From Burkholderia thailandensis E264 (lineage in GTDB: Bacteria; Pseudomonadota; Gammaproteobacteria; Burkholderiales; Burkholderiaceae), in assembly GCF_000012365.1 (NCBI RefSeq), contig NC_007650.1, positions 434,001 to 498,000 of the forward strand: DNA of 64,000 nt. The letters are read 5' to 3'. This document shows positions 1-8,351 of this stretch, one piece after another (the stretch's first letter is position 1; each line of letters opens with the position of its first letter). The notes under the pieces are model-generated. The model searched no databases, was not told where the DNA came from, and was given only the letters and a program-made list of their open reading frames with translations. Position numbers and translations under genes: made by a program.

Positions 1-145
1 TCGGAAAAAAAGTAAGTAAACCAAACCTTCTGGCTCATAAACCCGGCGACCGGGATCAAACCGGCGGGAACTCGGGCGTAGATCATTTGCTGAAGGCGGG
101 ATCACTCAAACCGGCAGCCGGCCCGCCTTCACGTCCAAGGCGGCT

Positions 146-721
146 CTATGCGTTGCCCTCTTTGCACCCGCAATCGGCTTCGACTGCGATCATGCGGTGA
201 AGCTGCACAAAGCGCTCGTGTACCGGCGTTTGGAAAAGCGGGTCGGCGGACCGATGTGCGCCTGTCTGCAGGATTGAGGACCAATCGCCGGTATCCAGAT
301 AACGTTTCGCGATGGGAAACATCGTGAGCTCTTCAACCGCCATGTTATGTCGCAGTCGTTCCGCATACAATCGGATACGAAACTCGAGGAGCTCCCTGGA
401 CATATTTTCATCGCGCACCATTGATTCGAGATCCTGAATCAAAGCGTGTCCCTGACGCGCCAGCGTCGCGTGTTGCGCCGACAGTTCGCCCCCCAACTCG
501 AGGGGCAACACTGTCTTCTCCAGCAGCTTGTCGATGATGCGGTCTTCCAGCGCATGGTGGTTCACGTCGGGAAACCGTGTCAGGTAATAGAGCGCATCCA
601 CGAGCAGTGCCGCATTCTCGGCCGCCTGTGCGTCGCGGAGCATCGATTGGCATTCGAGGAGTCGTACGAGCCGCTCCAAACGTCGGTGTTCGGCGATCAG
701 ATTGTCAATGATGCTCGCCAT
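146..721 (-). CDS. Hemerythrin-like (HHE) domain protein
   Basis: A 191-residue, mostly helical protein with the histidine and acidic pattern of the HHE cation-binding fold: an N-terminal DNLIAEHRRLERL helix, then PDVNHHALEDRI, LSAQHATLARQG and LRHNMAVEELTMFP. In this family the residues hold a di-iron centre that binds O2 or NO, or senses iron. It is the last gene of a minus-strand run with an SdhB-like protein, a cupin and an AhpD-like protein, and its start overlaps the end of the AhpD-like gene by 17 bases, which implies translational coupling. The tail CGCKEGNA adds two cysteines. I infer a role in oxygen or nitric-oxide stress. The fold call is firm; the substrate is not known. Confidence 0.85.
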   Translation of the reverse strand: MASIIDNLIAEHRRLERLVRLLECQSMLRDAQAAENAALLVDALYYLTRFPDVNHHALEDRIIDKLLEKTVLPLELGGELSAQHATLARQGHALIQDLESMVRDENMSRELLEFRIRLYAERLRHNMAVEELTMFPIAKRYLDTGDWSSILQTGAHRSADPLFQTPVHERFVQLHRMIAVEADCGCKEGNA

Positions 722-1058
722 GCTGGGCCTCGCGCGACTGCGCTTCCTCCTTCATCGCGTCGAGCGCGAGTGCCGAATGCGCGTAAGCTGCACCCGCACG
801 CATTTCGGCTGCGACCCAGATCGCTTCCATGATCTCGCCCTCCGTTGCACCAGCCTTCAGTGCCTCCTTCGTGTGACCGCGTATGCAATAAGGGCACTGC
901 GTCACGTGCGCGACGGCCACCGCGATCAGTTGCTTCGTCTTCGTCGGCAATGCCCCGTCGGCAAAAACGCTGTTGCTGAACGCCCTGAATGCAGCGAGCG
1001 CTTCGGGGGCGAGTTCCCGGCGTCGTCTGGCGATTTCCGGTCCTGGCTGCGGATACAT
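705..1058 (-). CDS. Carboxymuconolactone decarboxylase / AhpD-like protein
   Basis: A short alpha-helical protein of the AhpD/CMD family. The active-site segment THVTQCPYCIRGHTKEALKAG carries the CxxC and downstream His typical of AhpD-like thiol peroxidase partners. I chose the ATG at 1058 (117 residues) because GGAG lies six bases upstream; two in-frame ATGs at 1070 and 1073 would add up to five residues. It sits in the sdhB-cupin-hemerythrin operon, where a thiol-based antioxidant role would fit, but no alkyl hydroperoxide reductase partner is nearby. Confidence 0.85.
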   Translation of the reverse strand: MYPQPGPEIARRRRELAPEALAAFRAFSNSVFADGALPTKTKQLIAVAVAHVTQCPYCIRGHTKEALKAGATEGEIMEAIWVAAEMRAGAAYAHSALALDAMKEEAQSREAQHGEHH

Positions 1059-1180
1059 TGAGTTCTCCATCATTCATCCTTTGCGAAAATGCGGGCGTTC
1101 GGCGGCGACAGCGCTACCCTTAAGCAGGGCCGGCGTGTCGCTGCCGACGCCGCCAAAAAAAGTTCCCGGGAAGCCTGCAG

Positions 1181-1393
1181 TCACGCCTGCCGGACTGTGG
1201 CGCCCGTTCGTAACCATCGTTTGAACTCCAGGTACGCAACGATGAAGCGCCGCCGGTAGGGATGAGCGTGCGCGTAATGTCCCTTGGTGAGGACCGCACG
1301 ACGGTAGATGCGTAACGTGCGATGCACCCGCTCGGAGGCCTGCGGCAACCCGTCGCGTTCGATCAGGAACTCGATGCGTGCGCGCTCGCTCAT
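1181..1393 (-). CDS. Small basic protein of unknown function
   Basis: A 70-residue Arg/Tyr-rich protein beginning MSERARIEFLIERDG, with a middle part like RTLRIYRRAVL and FIVAYLEFKRWL. A good ribosome site (GGAGG, about six bases before the ATG) and its position between the cupin and AhpD-like genes of one operon argue that it is real. There are no cysteines, no signal peptide and no membrane segment. I do not recognise the family; its retention in this operon suggests an accessory role. Confidence 0.55.
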   Translation of the reverse strand: MSERARIEFLIERDGLPQASERVHRTLRIYRRAVLTKGHYAHAHPYRRRFIVAYLEFKRWLRTGATVRQA

Positions 1394-1461
1394 TCCTGCC
1401 TCCCCATCGCCCTCCCGGCCCGGCTTGCGACCATCGTGTTATTGACCCGTCCCCATCTGGC

Positions 1462-1797
1462 CTAATGACCGTGGGGAAGATAAAGGGTCACTAACACGGA
1501 GGCGTTTTCCGCGGCCTCTAGCCAATGTCGTTCCCCGCCCTGAAGAAACAGCATGTCTCCGCGGCGCATCAGTTGCGTTCCCGCATCGGTGCCGAATTTG
1601 ACGATCCCTTCCAGGCACTGCACGGTTATTTCTCCGGGCACTCGATGCTCGGGGATATGTTTGCCCGCTGGAAGCACGAGCCGAACGACTTCCAGGTGAT
1701 CCGACCGCATGAGGGTGATGGATTTCGAACCCGGCAATGCGTCACCGAGTGGTCGAACGTCGATCAGCTCCCCCGCTGTCGCCCGCGGCATCGCCAT
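1462..1797 (-). CDS. Small cupin-domain protein
   Basis: A single cupin barrel of 111 residues. The metal-site pattern is recognisable: [24 protein letters not shown] as motif 1 and [16 protein letters not shown] as motif 2. The ATG at 1797 is chosen because GGAGG lies six bases upstream; an ATG at 1809 in the same frame overlaps that site. The gene starts 30 bases after the sdhB-like stop, so the two are surely cotranscribed. Such stand-alone cupins are often sensors or detoxification enzymes; no substrate can be read from the sequence. Confidence 0.82.
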   Translation of the reverse strand: MAMPRATAGELIDVRPLGDALPGSKSITLMRSDHLEVVRLVLPAGKHIPEHRVPGEITVQCLEGIVKFGTDAGTQLMRRGDMLFLQGGERHWLEAAENASVLVTLYLPHGH

Positions 1798-1826
1798 AGC
1801 AGCCTCCATACGTCAAATGACGGCAC

Positions 1827-2534
1827 TCAGATCGTCCGGCGCGCAAGCATGGTCCGGATCTCGGAGATTGCCCTGGCCGGGTTCAACCCCTTCGGACAGA
1901 CATCGGTGCAGTTCAGTATCGTCCGACACCGGAAGAGGCGATACGGATCGTCAAGATTGTCAAGTCGCTCGCCCGTGCCCTCGTCGCGGGAATCGACCAG
2001 AAAGCGATAGGCTTGCAGCAGGCCTGCAGGGCCGACATATTTGTCCGGATTCCACCAGTACGAGGGGCACGCGCTGGAACAGCACGCGCACAAAATACAC
2101 TCATAGAAACCGTCGAGTTGATCGCGCTCCTCGGGCGACTGGCGCCTTTCCCGTTCGGGCGGCGGAGTGTCGTTGATCAGATAGGGCTTGATCGAGTGGT
2201 ACTGCTTGAAGAACGCGGTCATGTCCACGATCAGGTCGCGAACGACTGGCAACCCGGGCAGCGGACGCAGGACCGTGTGGCGGGGGAGGTCGTTCAGGTT
2301 GGTGATGCAGGCAAGCCCGTTCTTGCGGTTGATGTTCATCGCATCCGAACCGCATACGCCTTCGCGACACGAACGCCGAAAGCTCAGCGTTTCGTCCTGT
2401 GCCTTGAGGCGGACGAGTACGTCGAGCAACATCCGGTCGCCGGCGGGCACCTCTATCTCGTACGCCTGCATGTACGGTTTGGCGTCCCTGTCCGGATCGT
2501 AGCGGAATATTTCAAAGGTTCTGGTGTTACTCAC
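1827..2534 (-). CDS. sdhB: Succinate dehydrogenase/fumarate reductase iron-sulfur subunit (orphan copy)
   Basis: 235 residues with all SdhB cluster motifs: CREGVCGSDAMNIN then NGLAC for the [2Fe-2S] centre (the Asp in place of the third Cys is also found in E. coli SdhB), CILCACCSSACP for the [4Fe-4S] centre and CRTILNCTDVCPKGLNP for the [3Fe-4S] centre. Translation starts at GTG 2534 with an excellent AAGGAGG seven bases upstream. Normally SdhB works with flavoprotein SdhA and membrane anchors SdhC/D, but none is adjacent. Instead it leads an operon with cupin, AhpD-like and hemerythrin-like genes. It may be a second copy that pairs with subunits elsewhere, or a repurposed electron-transfer protein. 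Confidence 0.9.
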   Translation of the reverse strand: MSNTRTFEIFRYDPDRDAKPYMQAYEIEVPAGDRMLLDVLVRLKAQDETLSFRRSCREGVCGSDAMNINRKNGLACITNLNDLPRHTVLRPLPGLPVVRDLIVDMTAFFKQYHSIKPYLINDTPPPERERRQSPEERDQLDGFYECILCACCSSACPSYWWNPDKYVGPAGLLQAYRFLVDSRDEGTGERLDNLDDPYRLFRCRTILNCTDVCPKGLNPARAISEIRTMLARRTI

Positions 2535-2720
2535 GATGTTCCTCCTTAGTGGAACGGATCTCGTGTCCGGCGCGTGTTGTTTTCCCCTGCACGTCGAGCT
2601 GCCCCTTGTCAGTGCAGACCAACCGCATTGCGCAGAGCGACTTGCTCACCGGCATGCCGAATTCATCGTTCACTCCGCCGAGGCGCCGTCGCGAGCGGAG
2701 GTTATGCCTGCCACTCAAAT

Positions 2721-2741
2721 TTATAGCACAATGTGATATAA
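2721..2741. promoter_or_regulatory. Palindrome upstream of the sdhB-hemerythrin operon
   Basis: Half-sites TTATAGCAC and GTGATATAA around a 3-base centre form a near-perfect 21-base inverted repeat in a locally AT-rich stretch, about 190 bases upstream of the sdhB-like GTG. Its place suggests a regulator site for the minus-strand operon. The regulator is unknown. Confidence 0.45.
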
Positions 2742-2887
2742 GGGTGGGGCGCTCAAACCCCTAGGTGTCACGCCCGTTCTTGCGTTTGCAGGGATTACAT
2801 GGCGCTCAACGAGCGCATCGGGAACGGGCCATCCACGGATGGATGAGCCAACGGGCATGTGCGGTGCAGGGGGCGAGAGCTGACGTG

Positions 2888-3088
2888 CTAGCGTTGCGCG
2901 ATTCGAACGTCATACCCGGCGTCGTAGAACGCGACGAGGAATTCCTCGGCGAAAAGCCAGGAGTCCACGTCGACCGTGTTCGACTGCACGTCCGTGGAGA
3001 TCTTTGCATCGGGGTCAACCGAAATGATGGCGTTTGCAATTTTCGGTATGTCTTCGACGCTGAGTTTTTCGAGTGTTCTGAATTTCAT
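2888..3088 (-). CDS. Small HMA-like protein lacking the metal-binding CxxC
   Basis: 66 residues that read like a ferredoxin-fold heavy-metal-associated domain (pattern LSVEDIPKIANAIISVDPDA ... NTVDVDS ... DAGYDV), but with no cysteine at all, so it cannot bind Cu or Zn in the usual way. The ATG is well placed after AGGTGGGG. Its neighbours are an orphan sdhB operon and a DUF488 protein. The fold is inferred from pattern only; the function is unknown. Confidence 0.65.
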   Translation of the reverse strand: MKFRTLEKLSVEDIPKIANAIISVDPDAKISTDVQSNTVDVDSWLFAEEFLVAFYDAGYDVRIAQR

Positions 3089-3266
3089 GGCCCCACCTGT
3101 TCTCTTATGTAACGTGGATGCGTGCAGTGCCGTCGTCGGTGCGCGCCGACATGAAATATCTTAGTGGCGGCGCGCCGGGCGACGAACGTGCGGAGCCGCC
3201 GAACGAAGCAGCGCTGCGCGGTGCCATGATCGGCCATCGTCAGCGCCACCATTCGGAAAGCCGCGG

Positions 3267-3638
3267 CTAATGGCGATGGAGTTGGAGCTGGCGCAACAAA
3301 TAGTCGCGCAGGACGACCGCCTGATTATGCTCGGTGTCTCGCGCACCATATAAGAGCGTTACGGGCTTTTTCCTGGCGGCGTCCAGAATCGGTTGCCAAC
3401 TGGCGGGGCTGACATCGAGTTCGTGTTCGTAGCGTTGTCGGAATTCGTCCCAACGTTGAGGGTCGTGCCCGAACCAGTCGCGCAGTTCGTTGCTGGGCGC
3501 GACGTCCTTGAGCCAGGCGTCGAGTTTCACCGATTCCTTCTTGACGCCTCGCGGCCAAAGGCGATCGACGAGAAAGTGAACATGTCCGTCATCACCTGCG
3601 TGTTCATATACGCGTTGAATCTCGATTGCGTGTTTCAC
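3267..3638 (-). CDS. DUF488 family protein
   Basis: 123 residues matching the DUF488 family: an N-terminal IQRVYEHAGDDG, VDRLWPRGVKKE, LKDVAPSNELRDWFGHDP, WDEFRQRYEHEL and VTLLYGARDTEHNQAVVLRDYL. The family is widespread and of unsettled biochemical function. The start is GTG at 3638, because no ATG fits; the ribosome site is weak. The gene stands alone on the minus strand. Confidence 0.85.
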   Translation of the reverse strand: MKHAIEIQRVYEHAGDDGHVHFLVDRLWPRGVKKESVKLDAWLKDVAPSNELRDWFGHDPQRWDEFRQRYEHELDVSPASWQPILDAARKKPVTLLYGARDTEHNQAVVLRDYLLRQLQLHRH

Positions 3639-4444
3639 GATCGCGATACTCCCGTGTGGGCCTCTCCCGGAGGAACGCGAAAGTCGGTGCCGACCCAGCG
3701 TTGCGATTGAGAGAAATGGAAAGTGAGATCAAGGGCGGAATGACCGGCAACGTCAGCGCTCTCGAATCGGACGCCATGCCAGGTTGTAGCGCTGAGCCGC
3801 TGGGCGCACTGGTGCCGCTAGACGCTTGAGAGCAGTTCAATCTGGTGTCCTTGATGTCGTGCCATCAGCAACGCGAGAAATTCGCCATGTGCCTAGATGA
3901 GCTGCGTGGCGCTGCGGGTCGGCTTGCCGAGCTCAACGTCCCGCTCGGGGATCGCCGCGGCGTCTCACGCTTGTTTCGGGAGTCGGGCCGCCTACTTCGG
4001 TCATCCGTGTCCTCATTTCATAATAGGTCAACGAACCGATTCTCGGCAGGCAGCAGATCGGGATGTGATCGCTCGACCGTCGGCACAGGCCGCAGGCGCC
4101 GGGCGCTCGTATCATCGAAATGAAAAACGGCCAGGGGGAGCCCTGGCCGCCGTTCGGTGGTGCAGCCCCAAGGCACACGCCTACGCAAGACGCGCAAGCG
4201 GCGTGCCGGGCACGATGCGCGTTGTCGGCTCACTTGCCCTGCGATGGCGTTCTCCTAAGCCTTGCAAGAAGCGAGCTTTCATCCGCGCTGCGGGATTCGT
4301 TGATTTTTCTTTGGCGCGCGCCGTGTAAATACAAGCCGAGGGCGGGTAATCGAAACGCATCGACATCGGCGCAATCCGTGAATGTCCGAAGCACCGCCGG
4401 CCGCGCCCTGCGTCCGCCCCTTGCCTGAAACGCCGCTCAGCCGG
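3639..4444. other. Gene-poor stretch
   Basis: No convincing coding region was found. Short frames on both strands lack ribosome sites and family features. The one clear element is the terminator-like hairpin at 4129-4148. Confidence 0.5.
4122..4148 (-). terminator. Rho-independent terminator (minus strand)
   Basis: On the minus strand GGCCAGGG, a four-base loop and CCCTGGCC are followed by GTTTTTC. The stem is 4141-4148 paired with 4129-4136. It most likely ends transcription from the DUF411 gene about 300 bases upstream, or from an unrecognised small transcript between them. Confidence 0.7.
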
Positions 4445-4933
4445 TCAACTATACGACTGGTAAACGCTCGACTGCCCGCCGCGCCGAATCAGCAGCACGT
4501 CGTACGGCATGTGGCGCCCGTTGTACGCCGGGCCATCCATTCCCGGCGAGCCGATCGGCATCGCGGGCACGGCGAGCCCGACCGCATTCGGCTTCTCGCG
4601 CAAAAGCCGCTTGATCTCGCGAGCGGGCACGTGGCCCTCGAGCGCGTAGCCCTGCACGACGCCCGTGTGGCACGACGCAAAACGTTCCGGCATCCCGACC
4701 TTTTGCCGCACGTCGGACGTGTCCTCGACGTTGTGCACGGCCACATCGAAGCCATTGTTCTTCAGATGCGACAGCCAGTCCTCGCAGCATCCGCAAGTGG
4801 GCGTTTTCCATACCTGGACGACGGGTTTTGCCACCGTCTTCTGTGCAAACGCGACGACGGGCAGCAGCGCGAGGCCAGCCGCAATCGCGCGTCGCGCGTG
4901 TGAAACCGGTTTGTCTTCGGGGCGTTGGGCCAT
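4445..4933 (-). CDS. Exported DUF411 (CopG-like) metal-binding protein
   Basis: A DUF411 protein of 162 residues from the ATG at 4933. It has an N-terminal export signal (HARRAIAAGLALLPVVAFAQ), then the family core VWKTPTCGCCEDWLSHL with CxCC, FASCHTGVV, LEGHVPAREI and GLAVPAMPIGSPGM. DUF411 proteins are periplasmic and often lie with copper-resistance genes, where the cysteines and conserved Met/His are thought to bind Cu. No other copper gene is beside it here. The ribosome site is poor, and an in-frame ATG far upstream (5179) exists but would put the signal peptide in the middle, so I reject it. Confidence 0.85.
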   Translation of the reverse strand: MAQRPEDKPVSHARRAIAAGLALLPVVAFAQKTVAKPVVQVWKTPTCGCCEDWLSHLKNNGFDVAVHNVEDTSDVRQKVGMPERFASCHTGVVQGYALEGHVPAREIKRLLREKPNAVGLAVPAMPIGSPGMDGPAYNGRHMPYDVLLIRRGGQSSVYQSYS

Positions 4934-5522
4934 GACGATTTTCGTTCGAGTGAAGGGAGAGGGAATCGATTGCGCCGCTGGTCGTCGCCCGTGCGTATGG
5001 CGCCGGACGAGTGGCGGCGGTCGATCGCAATTCGAGATCATTGTAACGAGCCATCGCGCGGATATCGGCTCTCCCGCGCCGGCAGGCGCCCATTGCTGCT
5101 GCGGCATTGCGTCACATGTCGATTTGCGCCCGGCCGGATTCCGGGGCCGTTCCATGCCGTCAGCAGGCCGGGCGAACATGAAATCGGTTCGGAGCCGGGT
5201 GGTTTATGTCCGCGTCGATCTCGCCGTATTCGCTATTTGATGCGTCAGGCCGATTGTCGATCCGTGACGGATCGCACGATGCGGAGTGGGCAGCGTCTCG
5301 GCGATCGATCTTGCGTCGCGCGATTCATCTTTCGACCGCACCCGCATCGTCGCGGCACGAGGCAACGTGCCGATTCTTTGGCGATTGCCTCCGATGCCTG
5401 CGGCCGGCAGCCGGCGGATGCCGCGACGAGACTTCGCACGCGTGCCGCGCCGCCCGAATGCCGGCGATGCATTATCCAATCACTTAATTCGGTAATCTAA
5501 TTTGCACGTAAATGATCGAATT
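4934..5522. other. Intergenic region
   Basis: No frame here shows family features or good ribosome sites. The right end becomes AT-rich and leads into the promoter at 5523-5551. Confidence 0.5.
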
Positions 5523-5551
5523 TTGACTTGCCAGTTTCAATGAACTATTTT
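5523..5551 (+). promoter_or_regulatory. Sigma-70-type promoter for the IS-broken gene
   Basis: TTGACT (5523-5528) and TATTTT (5546-5551) are separated by 17 bases in an AT-rich stretch, about 75 bases before the ATG at 5628. This is a good match to the housekeeping consensus. Confidence 0.6.
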
Positions 5552-5627
5552 TAATCCGTTATGCAGCGCAAAAAACAAAGGCCCCGGTGCAGGTCATCAA
5601 CAACTGAAATAGCCTGTGGAGATAACT

Positions 5628-5711
5628 ATGAAACCAACCGAATTCAAAATTACGGTTTCGGGCGCGGCGTTGGACGGCAAACAAATCGCGCATGCGTCCG
5701 CGTGGAATTGA
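5628..5711 (+). pseudogene. 5' fragment of a small gene truncated by an IS element
   Basis: From an ATG preceded by GGAGATA, the frame encodes MKPTEFKITVSGAAL then DGKQIAHASAWN and stops at the edge of the IS3-family element. A promoter lies upstream, so it was once expressed. The likely remainder is the fragment at 7026-7205 beyond the element. The family is not recognised. Eleven bases (CCGCGTGGAAT) at its 3' end recur at 7105-7115 in the downstream fragment, encoding AWN in both. Confidence 0.5.
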
Positions 5712-5733
5712 CCCTGTAATCCCGGACACAGCT

Positions 5734-6621
5734 TCACACTAAGGTTGCTGAATCCATCGAGCGCCGGAACTCGCGAGGCGAGCGGTATTTCAGCGCGCTA
5801 TGGGGATGCTTCTCGTTGTAATGCTCGAACGCGATGGCCAGATTGTGTGCAGCGGTCGCCGCGTCCGGCTTCGGCATGAAGGCGACGTAATCGCGCTTCA
5901 TGGTTTTCACGAAGCTCTCAGCCATGCCGTTACTTTGCGGGCTGCACACCGGCGTGGTCAACGGCTTCAGGCCTATGTCCATCGCAAACCGGCGCGTGTC
6001 GTCGGCCGTGTAGCCCGAACCGTTGTCGCTCAACCACTCGATTTCGGATGGCGTATGCAACGCATTGCCGAAACGATTTTCCACCGCAGCCAGCATCACG
6101 TCGCGCACGATGTCGCCGCTATGGCCTGCCGTCGTGGCCGCCCAACTCATCGCCTCGCGGTCACAGCAGTCCAGCGCGAACGTTACGCGCAGCGGCTCGC
6201 CGTTGTCGCAGCGAAACTCGAAGCCGTCGGAGCACCATCGCTGATTGCTGCGACCGACAGCCACCTTGCCGTCATGGCGACGTTGCGGCCGAGGTGGAAT
6301 CGGTCGGCGCTGCATCAGTAGCCCGTGCGTACGCATGACGCGATAGATGCGCTTGGCATTGAACGGCACCAGCCCAACGGCAACACGCTCGTTGCGCAAC
6401 GTGCCCCAAACCCGGCGATAGCCATAGCTGGGCAAATCGCCGACGACACGGCGGATTTCCTCGACCACGCTCGCATCGTCGGCCTGTCTCGATTGACGGC
6501 CATCGCGCCACGTCGCCGGGCGCGACAGTCGTGCCGATACGTTCGAGCGCGACACGCCGAGAACTTCACAAACCAGTTTCACTGGCCGTCCTCCGGCAGC
6601 AAGGGCGAGTGCGCTATCCAT
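5734..6621 (-). CDS. IS3-family transposase OrfB (DDE integrase core)
   Basis: 295 residues with a short N-terminal part ([16 protein letters not shown]), the HTH_21 region ([17 protein letters not shown]) and an rve integrase core. The DDE acidic residues lie in [18 protein letters not shown] and [12 protein letters not shown]. It overlaps OrfA by 43 bases in the -1 frame. The run of seven A at the overlap (complement of 6621-6627) is a standard slippery site, so the active transposase is probably an OrfAB fusion made by frameshifting. Confidence 0.93.
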   Translation of the reverse strand: MDSALALAAGGRPVKLVCEVLGVSRSNVSARLSRPATWRDGRQSRQADDASVVEEIRRVVGDLPSYGYRRVWGTLRNERVAVGLVPFNAKRIYRVMRTHGLLMQRRPIPPRPQRRHDGKVAVGRSNQRWCSDGFEFRCDNGEPLRVTFALDCCDREAMSWAATTAGHSGDIVRDVMLAAVENRFGNALHTPSEIEWLSDNGSGYTADDTRRFAMDIGLKPLTTPVCSPQSNGMAESFVKTMKRDYVAFMPKPDAATAAHNLAIAFEHYNEKHPHSALKYRSPREFRRSMDSATLV

Positions 6622-6974
6622 TTTTTTGCTCGGCCGTACTCGACTGCTTCCCGGAGAATCTCGTTCTCCATGGTCTTTTTGCCGAGCATCCGTTGCAGCT
6701 CGCGAATCTGCTTGAGCGCGTCGGCCAGCTCCGATGCCGGAACTACTTCCTCGCCAGCCTTGACTGCTGACAGGCTCCCGTCCTGGTACAGCTTGCGCCA
6801 GTGGAACAGCTGGTTCGGGTTCACGCCGTGCTGGCGCGCGACCATCGAAACCGACGTCCCCGGCTCCAAACTCTCGCGAACCATCGCCAGCTTCTGTTCC
6901 GCCGTCCAGCGCCGCCGACGCTCCGGGCCCGTCAACACTTCCATCACTTCCTGCCTGGTGTTAGTCAAAAACAC
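6579..6974 (-). CDS. IS3-family transposase OrfA (helix-turn-helix)
   Basis: 131 residues. The N-terminal half is an IS3/IS911-type helix-turn-helix ([18 protein letters not shown], then [20 protein letters not shown]), followed by a leucine-zipper-like helix ([20 protein letters not shown]) that mediates dimerisation. It binds the element's ends. Its 3' end carries GCA AAA AAA TGG, the slippery sequence for -1 frameshifting into OrfB. Confidence 0.93.
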   Translation of the reverse strand: MFLTNTRQEVMEVLTGPERRRRWTAEQKLAMVRESLEPGTSVSMVARQHGVNPNQLFHWRKLYQDGSLSAVKAGEEVVPASELADALKQIRELQRMLGKKTMENEILREAVEYGRAKKWIAHSPLLPEDGQ

Positions 6975-7025
6975 AGTCCTATGCCTACCCGTTAGTTTAA
7001 GCGGGAGACTGTGTCCGGAGATTCA

Positions 7026-7205
7026 GGGGGCCGTTCCACCGCGCAACTGAACATCGCGCTGCTCACCGCGCTCGTCGGCGAGAACGCCCCGCAGATCAAG
7101 GGGCCCGCGTGGAATGTCGTGCTGCCGAACGGCGGGCGCATCATCGTCGCCGAAGAGGCGGAGCGCCTGCTCAGGGTGGCCGAGCAAGAACGGATCGGGG
7201 AATAA
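7026..7205 (+). pseudogene. 3' fragment of the IS-broken small gene
   Basis: An open frame runs from the element's right end and encodes STAQLNIALLTALVGENAP, QIKGPAWNVVLPNGGRI, then a charged helix IVAEEAERLLRVAEQERIGE before the stop. A GTG at 7011 inside the element could start a chimeric 64-residue product. The stop is one base from the ATG of the cysteine-rich gene, so the two were one operon. I do not recognise the family. Confidence 0.5.
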
Positions 7206-7206
7206 G

Positions 7207-7644
7207 ATGACGCCGGCCGGAGGAAGCGCCGCCGGCGCAGTGCCGGTGGATGCGGACCGCGCGTCGCTCGGCACCTGCCCAAGCGCGCCGGCCGAGTCGG
7301 CTTCGGCGGTGCTGGGCGCGGTGATGGACAGCGGGACCGTCGCCTATATCAGCCCGAAGATCCCGATCAGCAGTGAATTGCTCGACGGTCTGCGTGCAAA
7401 TGGCGTGCCGCTCGAAAACCGAGTCCGATTTCTCGGCCCGTGCCTGGGCGGAAAATGCGCGCAGTGGTCCGGGCATCGCTGCGGCCTCGTCGATGCGATC
7501 GTGAAGGAACCCGTGGTGCTCGCGCCGCCGGAAGCAGGATTGCCGAAGTGCGGCATTCGAAGCACGTGCAGGTGGTACGCGCAGCATGCGAGCGCCGCCT
7601 GCACGCAATGCCCGGTCGTCATTTATGAGCCGCATGCCGGTTAG
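7207..7644 (+). CDS. Cysteine-rich protein of unknown function
   Basis: 145 residues starting at the ATG at 7207 (GGGGAA upstream). The first third is Ala/Ser-rich; the C-terminal half has a regular cysteine set: C79-x4-C84-x7-C92, C115-x5-C121 and C132-x2-C135, in contexts PCLGGKCAQWSGHRCGLVDA and LPKCGIRSTCRWYAQH. Seven ordered cysteines in a protein with no signal peptide suggest an Fe-S cluster or zinc site. It is cotranscribed with the IS-broken small gene, so it may have lost its promoter or its partner. No family name can be given. Confidence 0.65.
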   Translation: MTPAGGSAAGAVPVDADRASLGTCPSAPAESASAVLGAVMDSGTVAYISPKIPISSELLDGLRANGVPLENRVRFLGPCLGGKCAQWSGHRCGLVDAIVKEPVVLAPPEAGLPKCGIRSTCRWYAQHASAACTQCPVVIYEPHAG

Positions 7645-7922
7645 CGCGCCCGGCGTGACGGTTTCGAGGAAGGCGAGCGCATCGGACGATGCCGCCGAAT
7701 GCGGCATGCATCGTGCATGGCCGGGCGGAGGGCGGCGCCGACGCGCGTGGCAACGCAACGCGCGCCAAGCCGATTCCGCCCGTAGGTAGCGAAGCTGTCA
7801 ATCATGCCGCTAGCGGCGCGATGATGCGAGCCGGCGGTGGTCGACGTGCACCGGGGTCCGAACGTCAACCATCATTCGTACGACTGCCTTTCGATATTGC
7901 CGATCGCGTGTGATCGAACTGC

Positions 7923-8351
7923 GTGCCGCCGAGACCGACCGCCGCCGATGGCGTTCATCAAATGTACCGGAAGGCGGCAGGCGCTTTGTCGGATCGACGA
8001 AGTGCGCAATGCTCCCAGATCGCGACGCTTCTTCGCCTGCGCGACGCGCGTGCGCTCGTGGTCTTCGCTTCGGCGACGCCCGCATTCGCCGCGGCCGACG
8101 CGCACGGCCTGACGCTCAGGGATCGCAAATTCGCGCCGGCGGATTTCACGATTCCTGCCGGCAAGCAAGCCGATGTCTACATCGGTTCGTTGAAGGCGGG
8201 CACGTACGAGTTCCACGACGAGCAGCACGAAGCCGAATCGAAAACCGCGTTGACCGTCAAGCAAAGCGCCGCTCAACATGCTTGGCACAGCATCTGGATG
8301 GGCAAGCACGGCCGCGAGATGGCGCAGCAACTGTCGCAGGCCGGCCGCTGA
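7923..8351 (+). pseudogene. Decayed cupredoxin fused to an FTR1-like scrap
   Basis: The frame starts in sequence unlike a signal peptide, passes a signal-like remnant (ASATPAFAAADAHG), and then matches an iron-uptake cupredoxin (LTLRDRKFAPADFTIPAGK and VYIGSLKAGTYEFHDEQHEA). About 30 residues that intact family members have between PAG and VYIG, including the region with the first metal ligand, are missing. The tail WMGKHGREMAQQLSQAGR resembles part of an FTR1 iron permease, the gene that usually follows such cupredoxins. I read this as a deletion-fused remnant of a cupredoxin-FTR1 pair. The FTR1 part is less sure. Confidence 0.6.

Larger units (their letters stand above)
5712..7028 (-). mobile_element. 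IS3-family insertion sequence (IS2-like group), about 1.3 kb
   Basis: Imperfect inverted ends (CCCTGTAATCCCGGACACAG on the left, CCCTGAATCTCCGGACACAG read inward on the right) bracket a two-frame transposase on the minus strand. The exact ends are uncertain by a few bases, and I see no target duplication, which suggests a small deletion beside the element or an old insertion. It interrupts a small gene (5628...7205). Both frames look intact, so the element may still be active. Confidence 0.85.

Noticed and set aside
2527..2718. A 63-codon minus-strand frame upstream of sdhB
   Set aside because: Needs a TTG start, overlaps the strong sdhB ribosome site, and has no SdhA or other family features.
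4181..4366. A 61-codon minus-strand frame before the terminator
   Set aside because: No family features and no good ribosome site; kept only as a possible unknown transcript.
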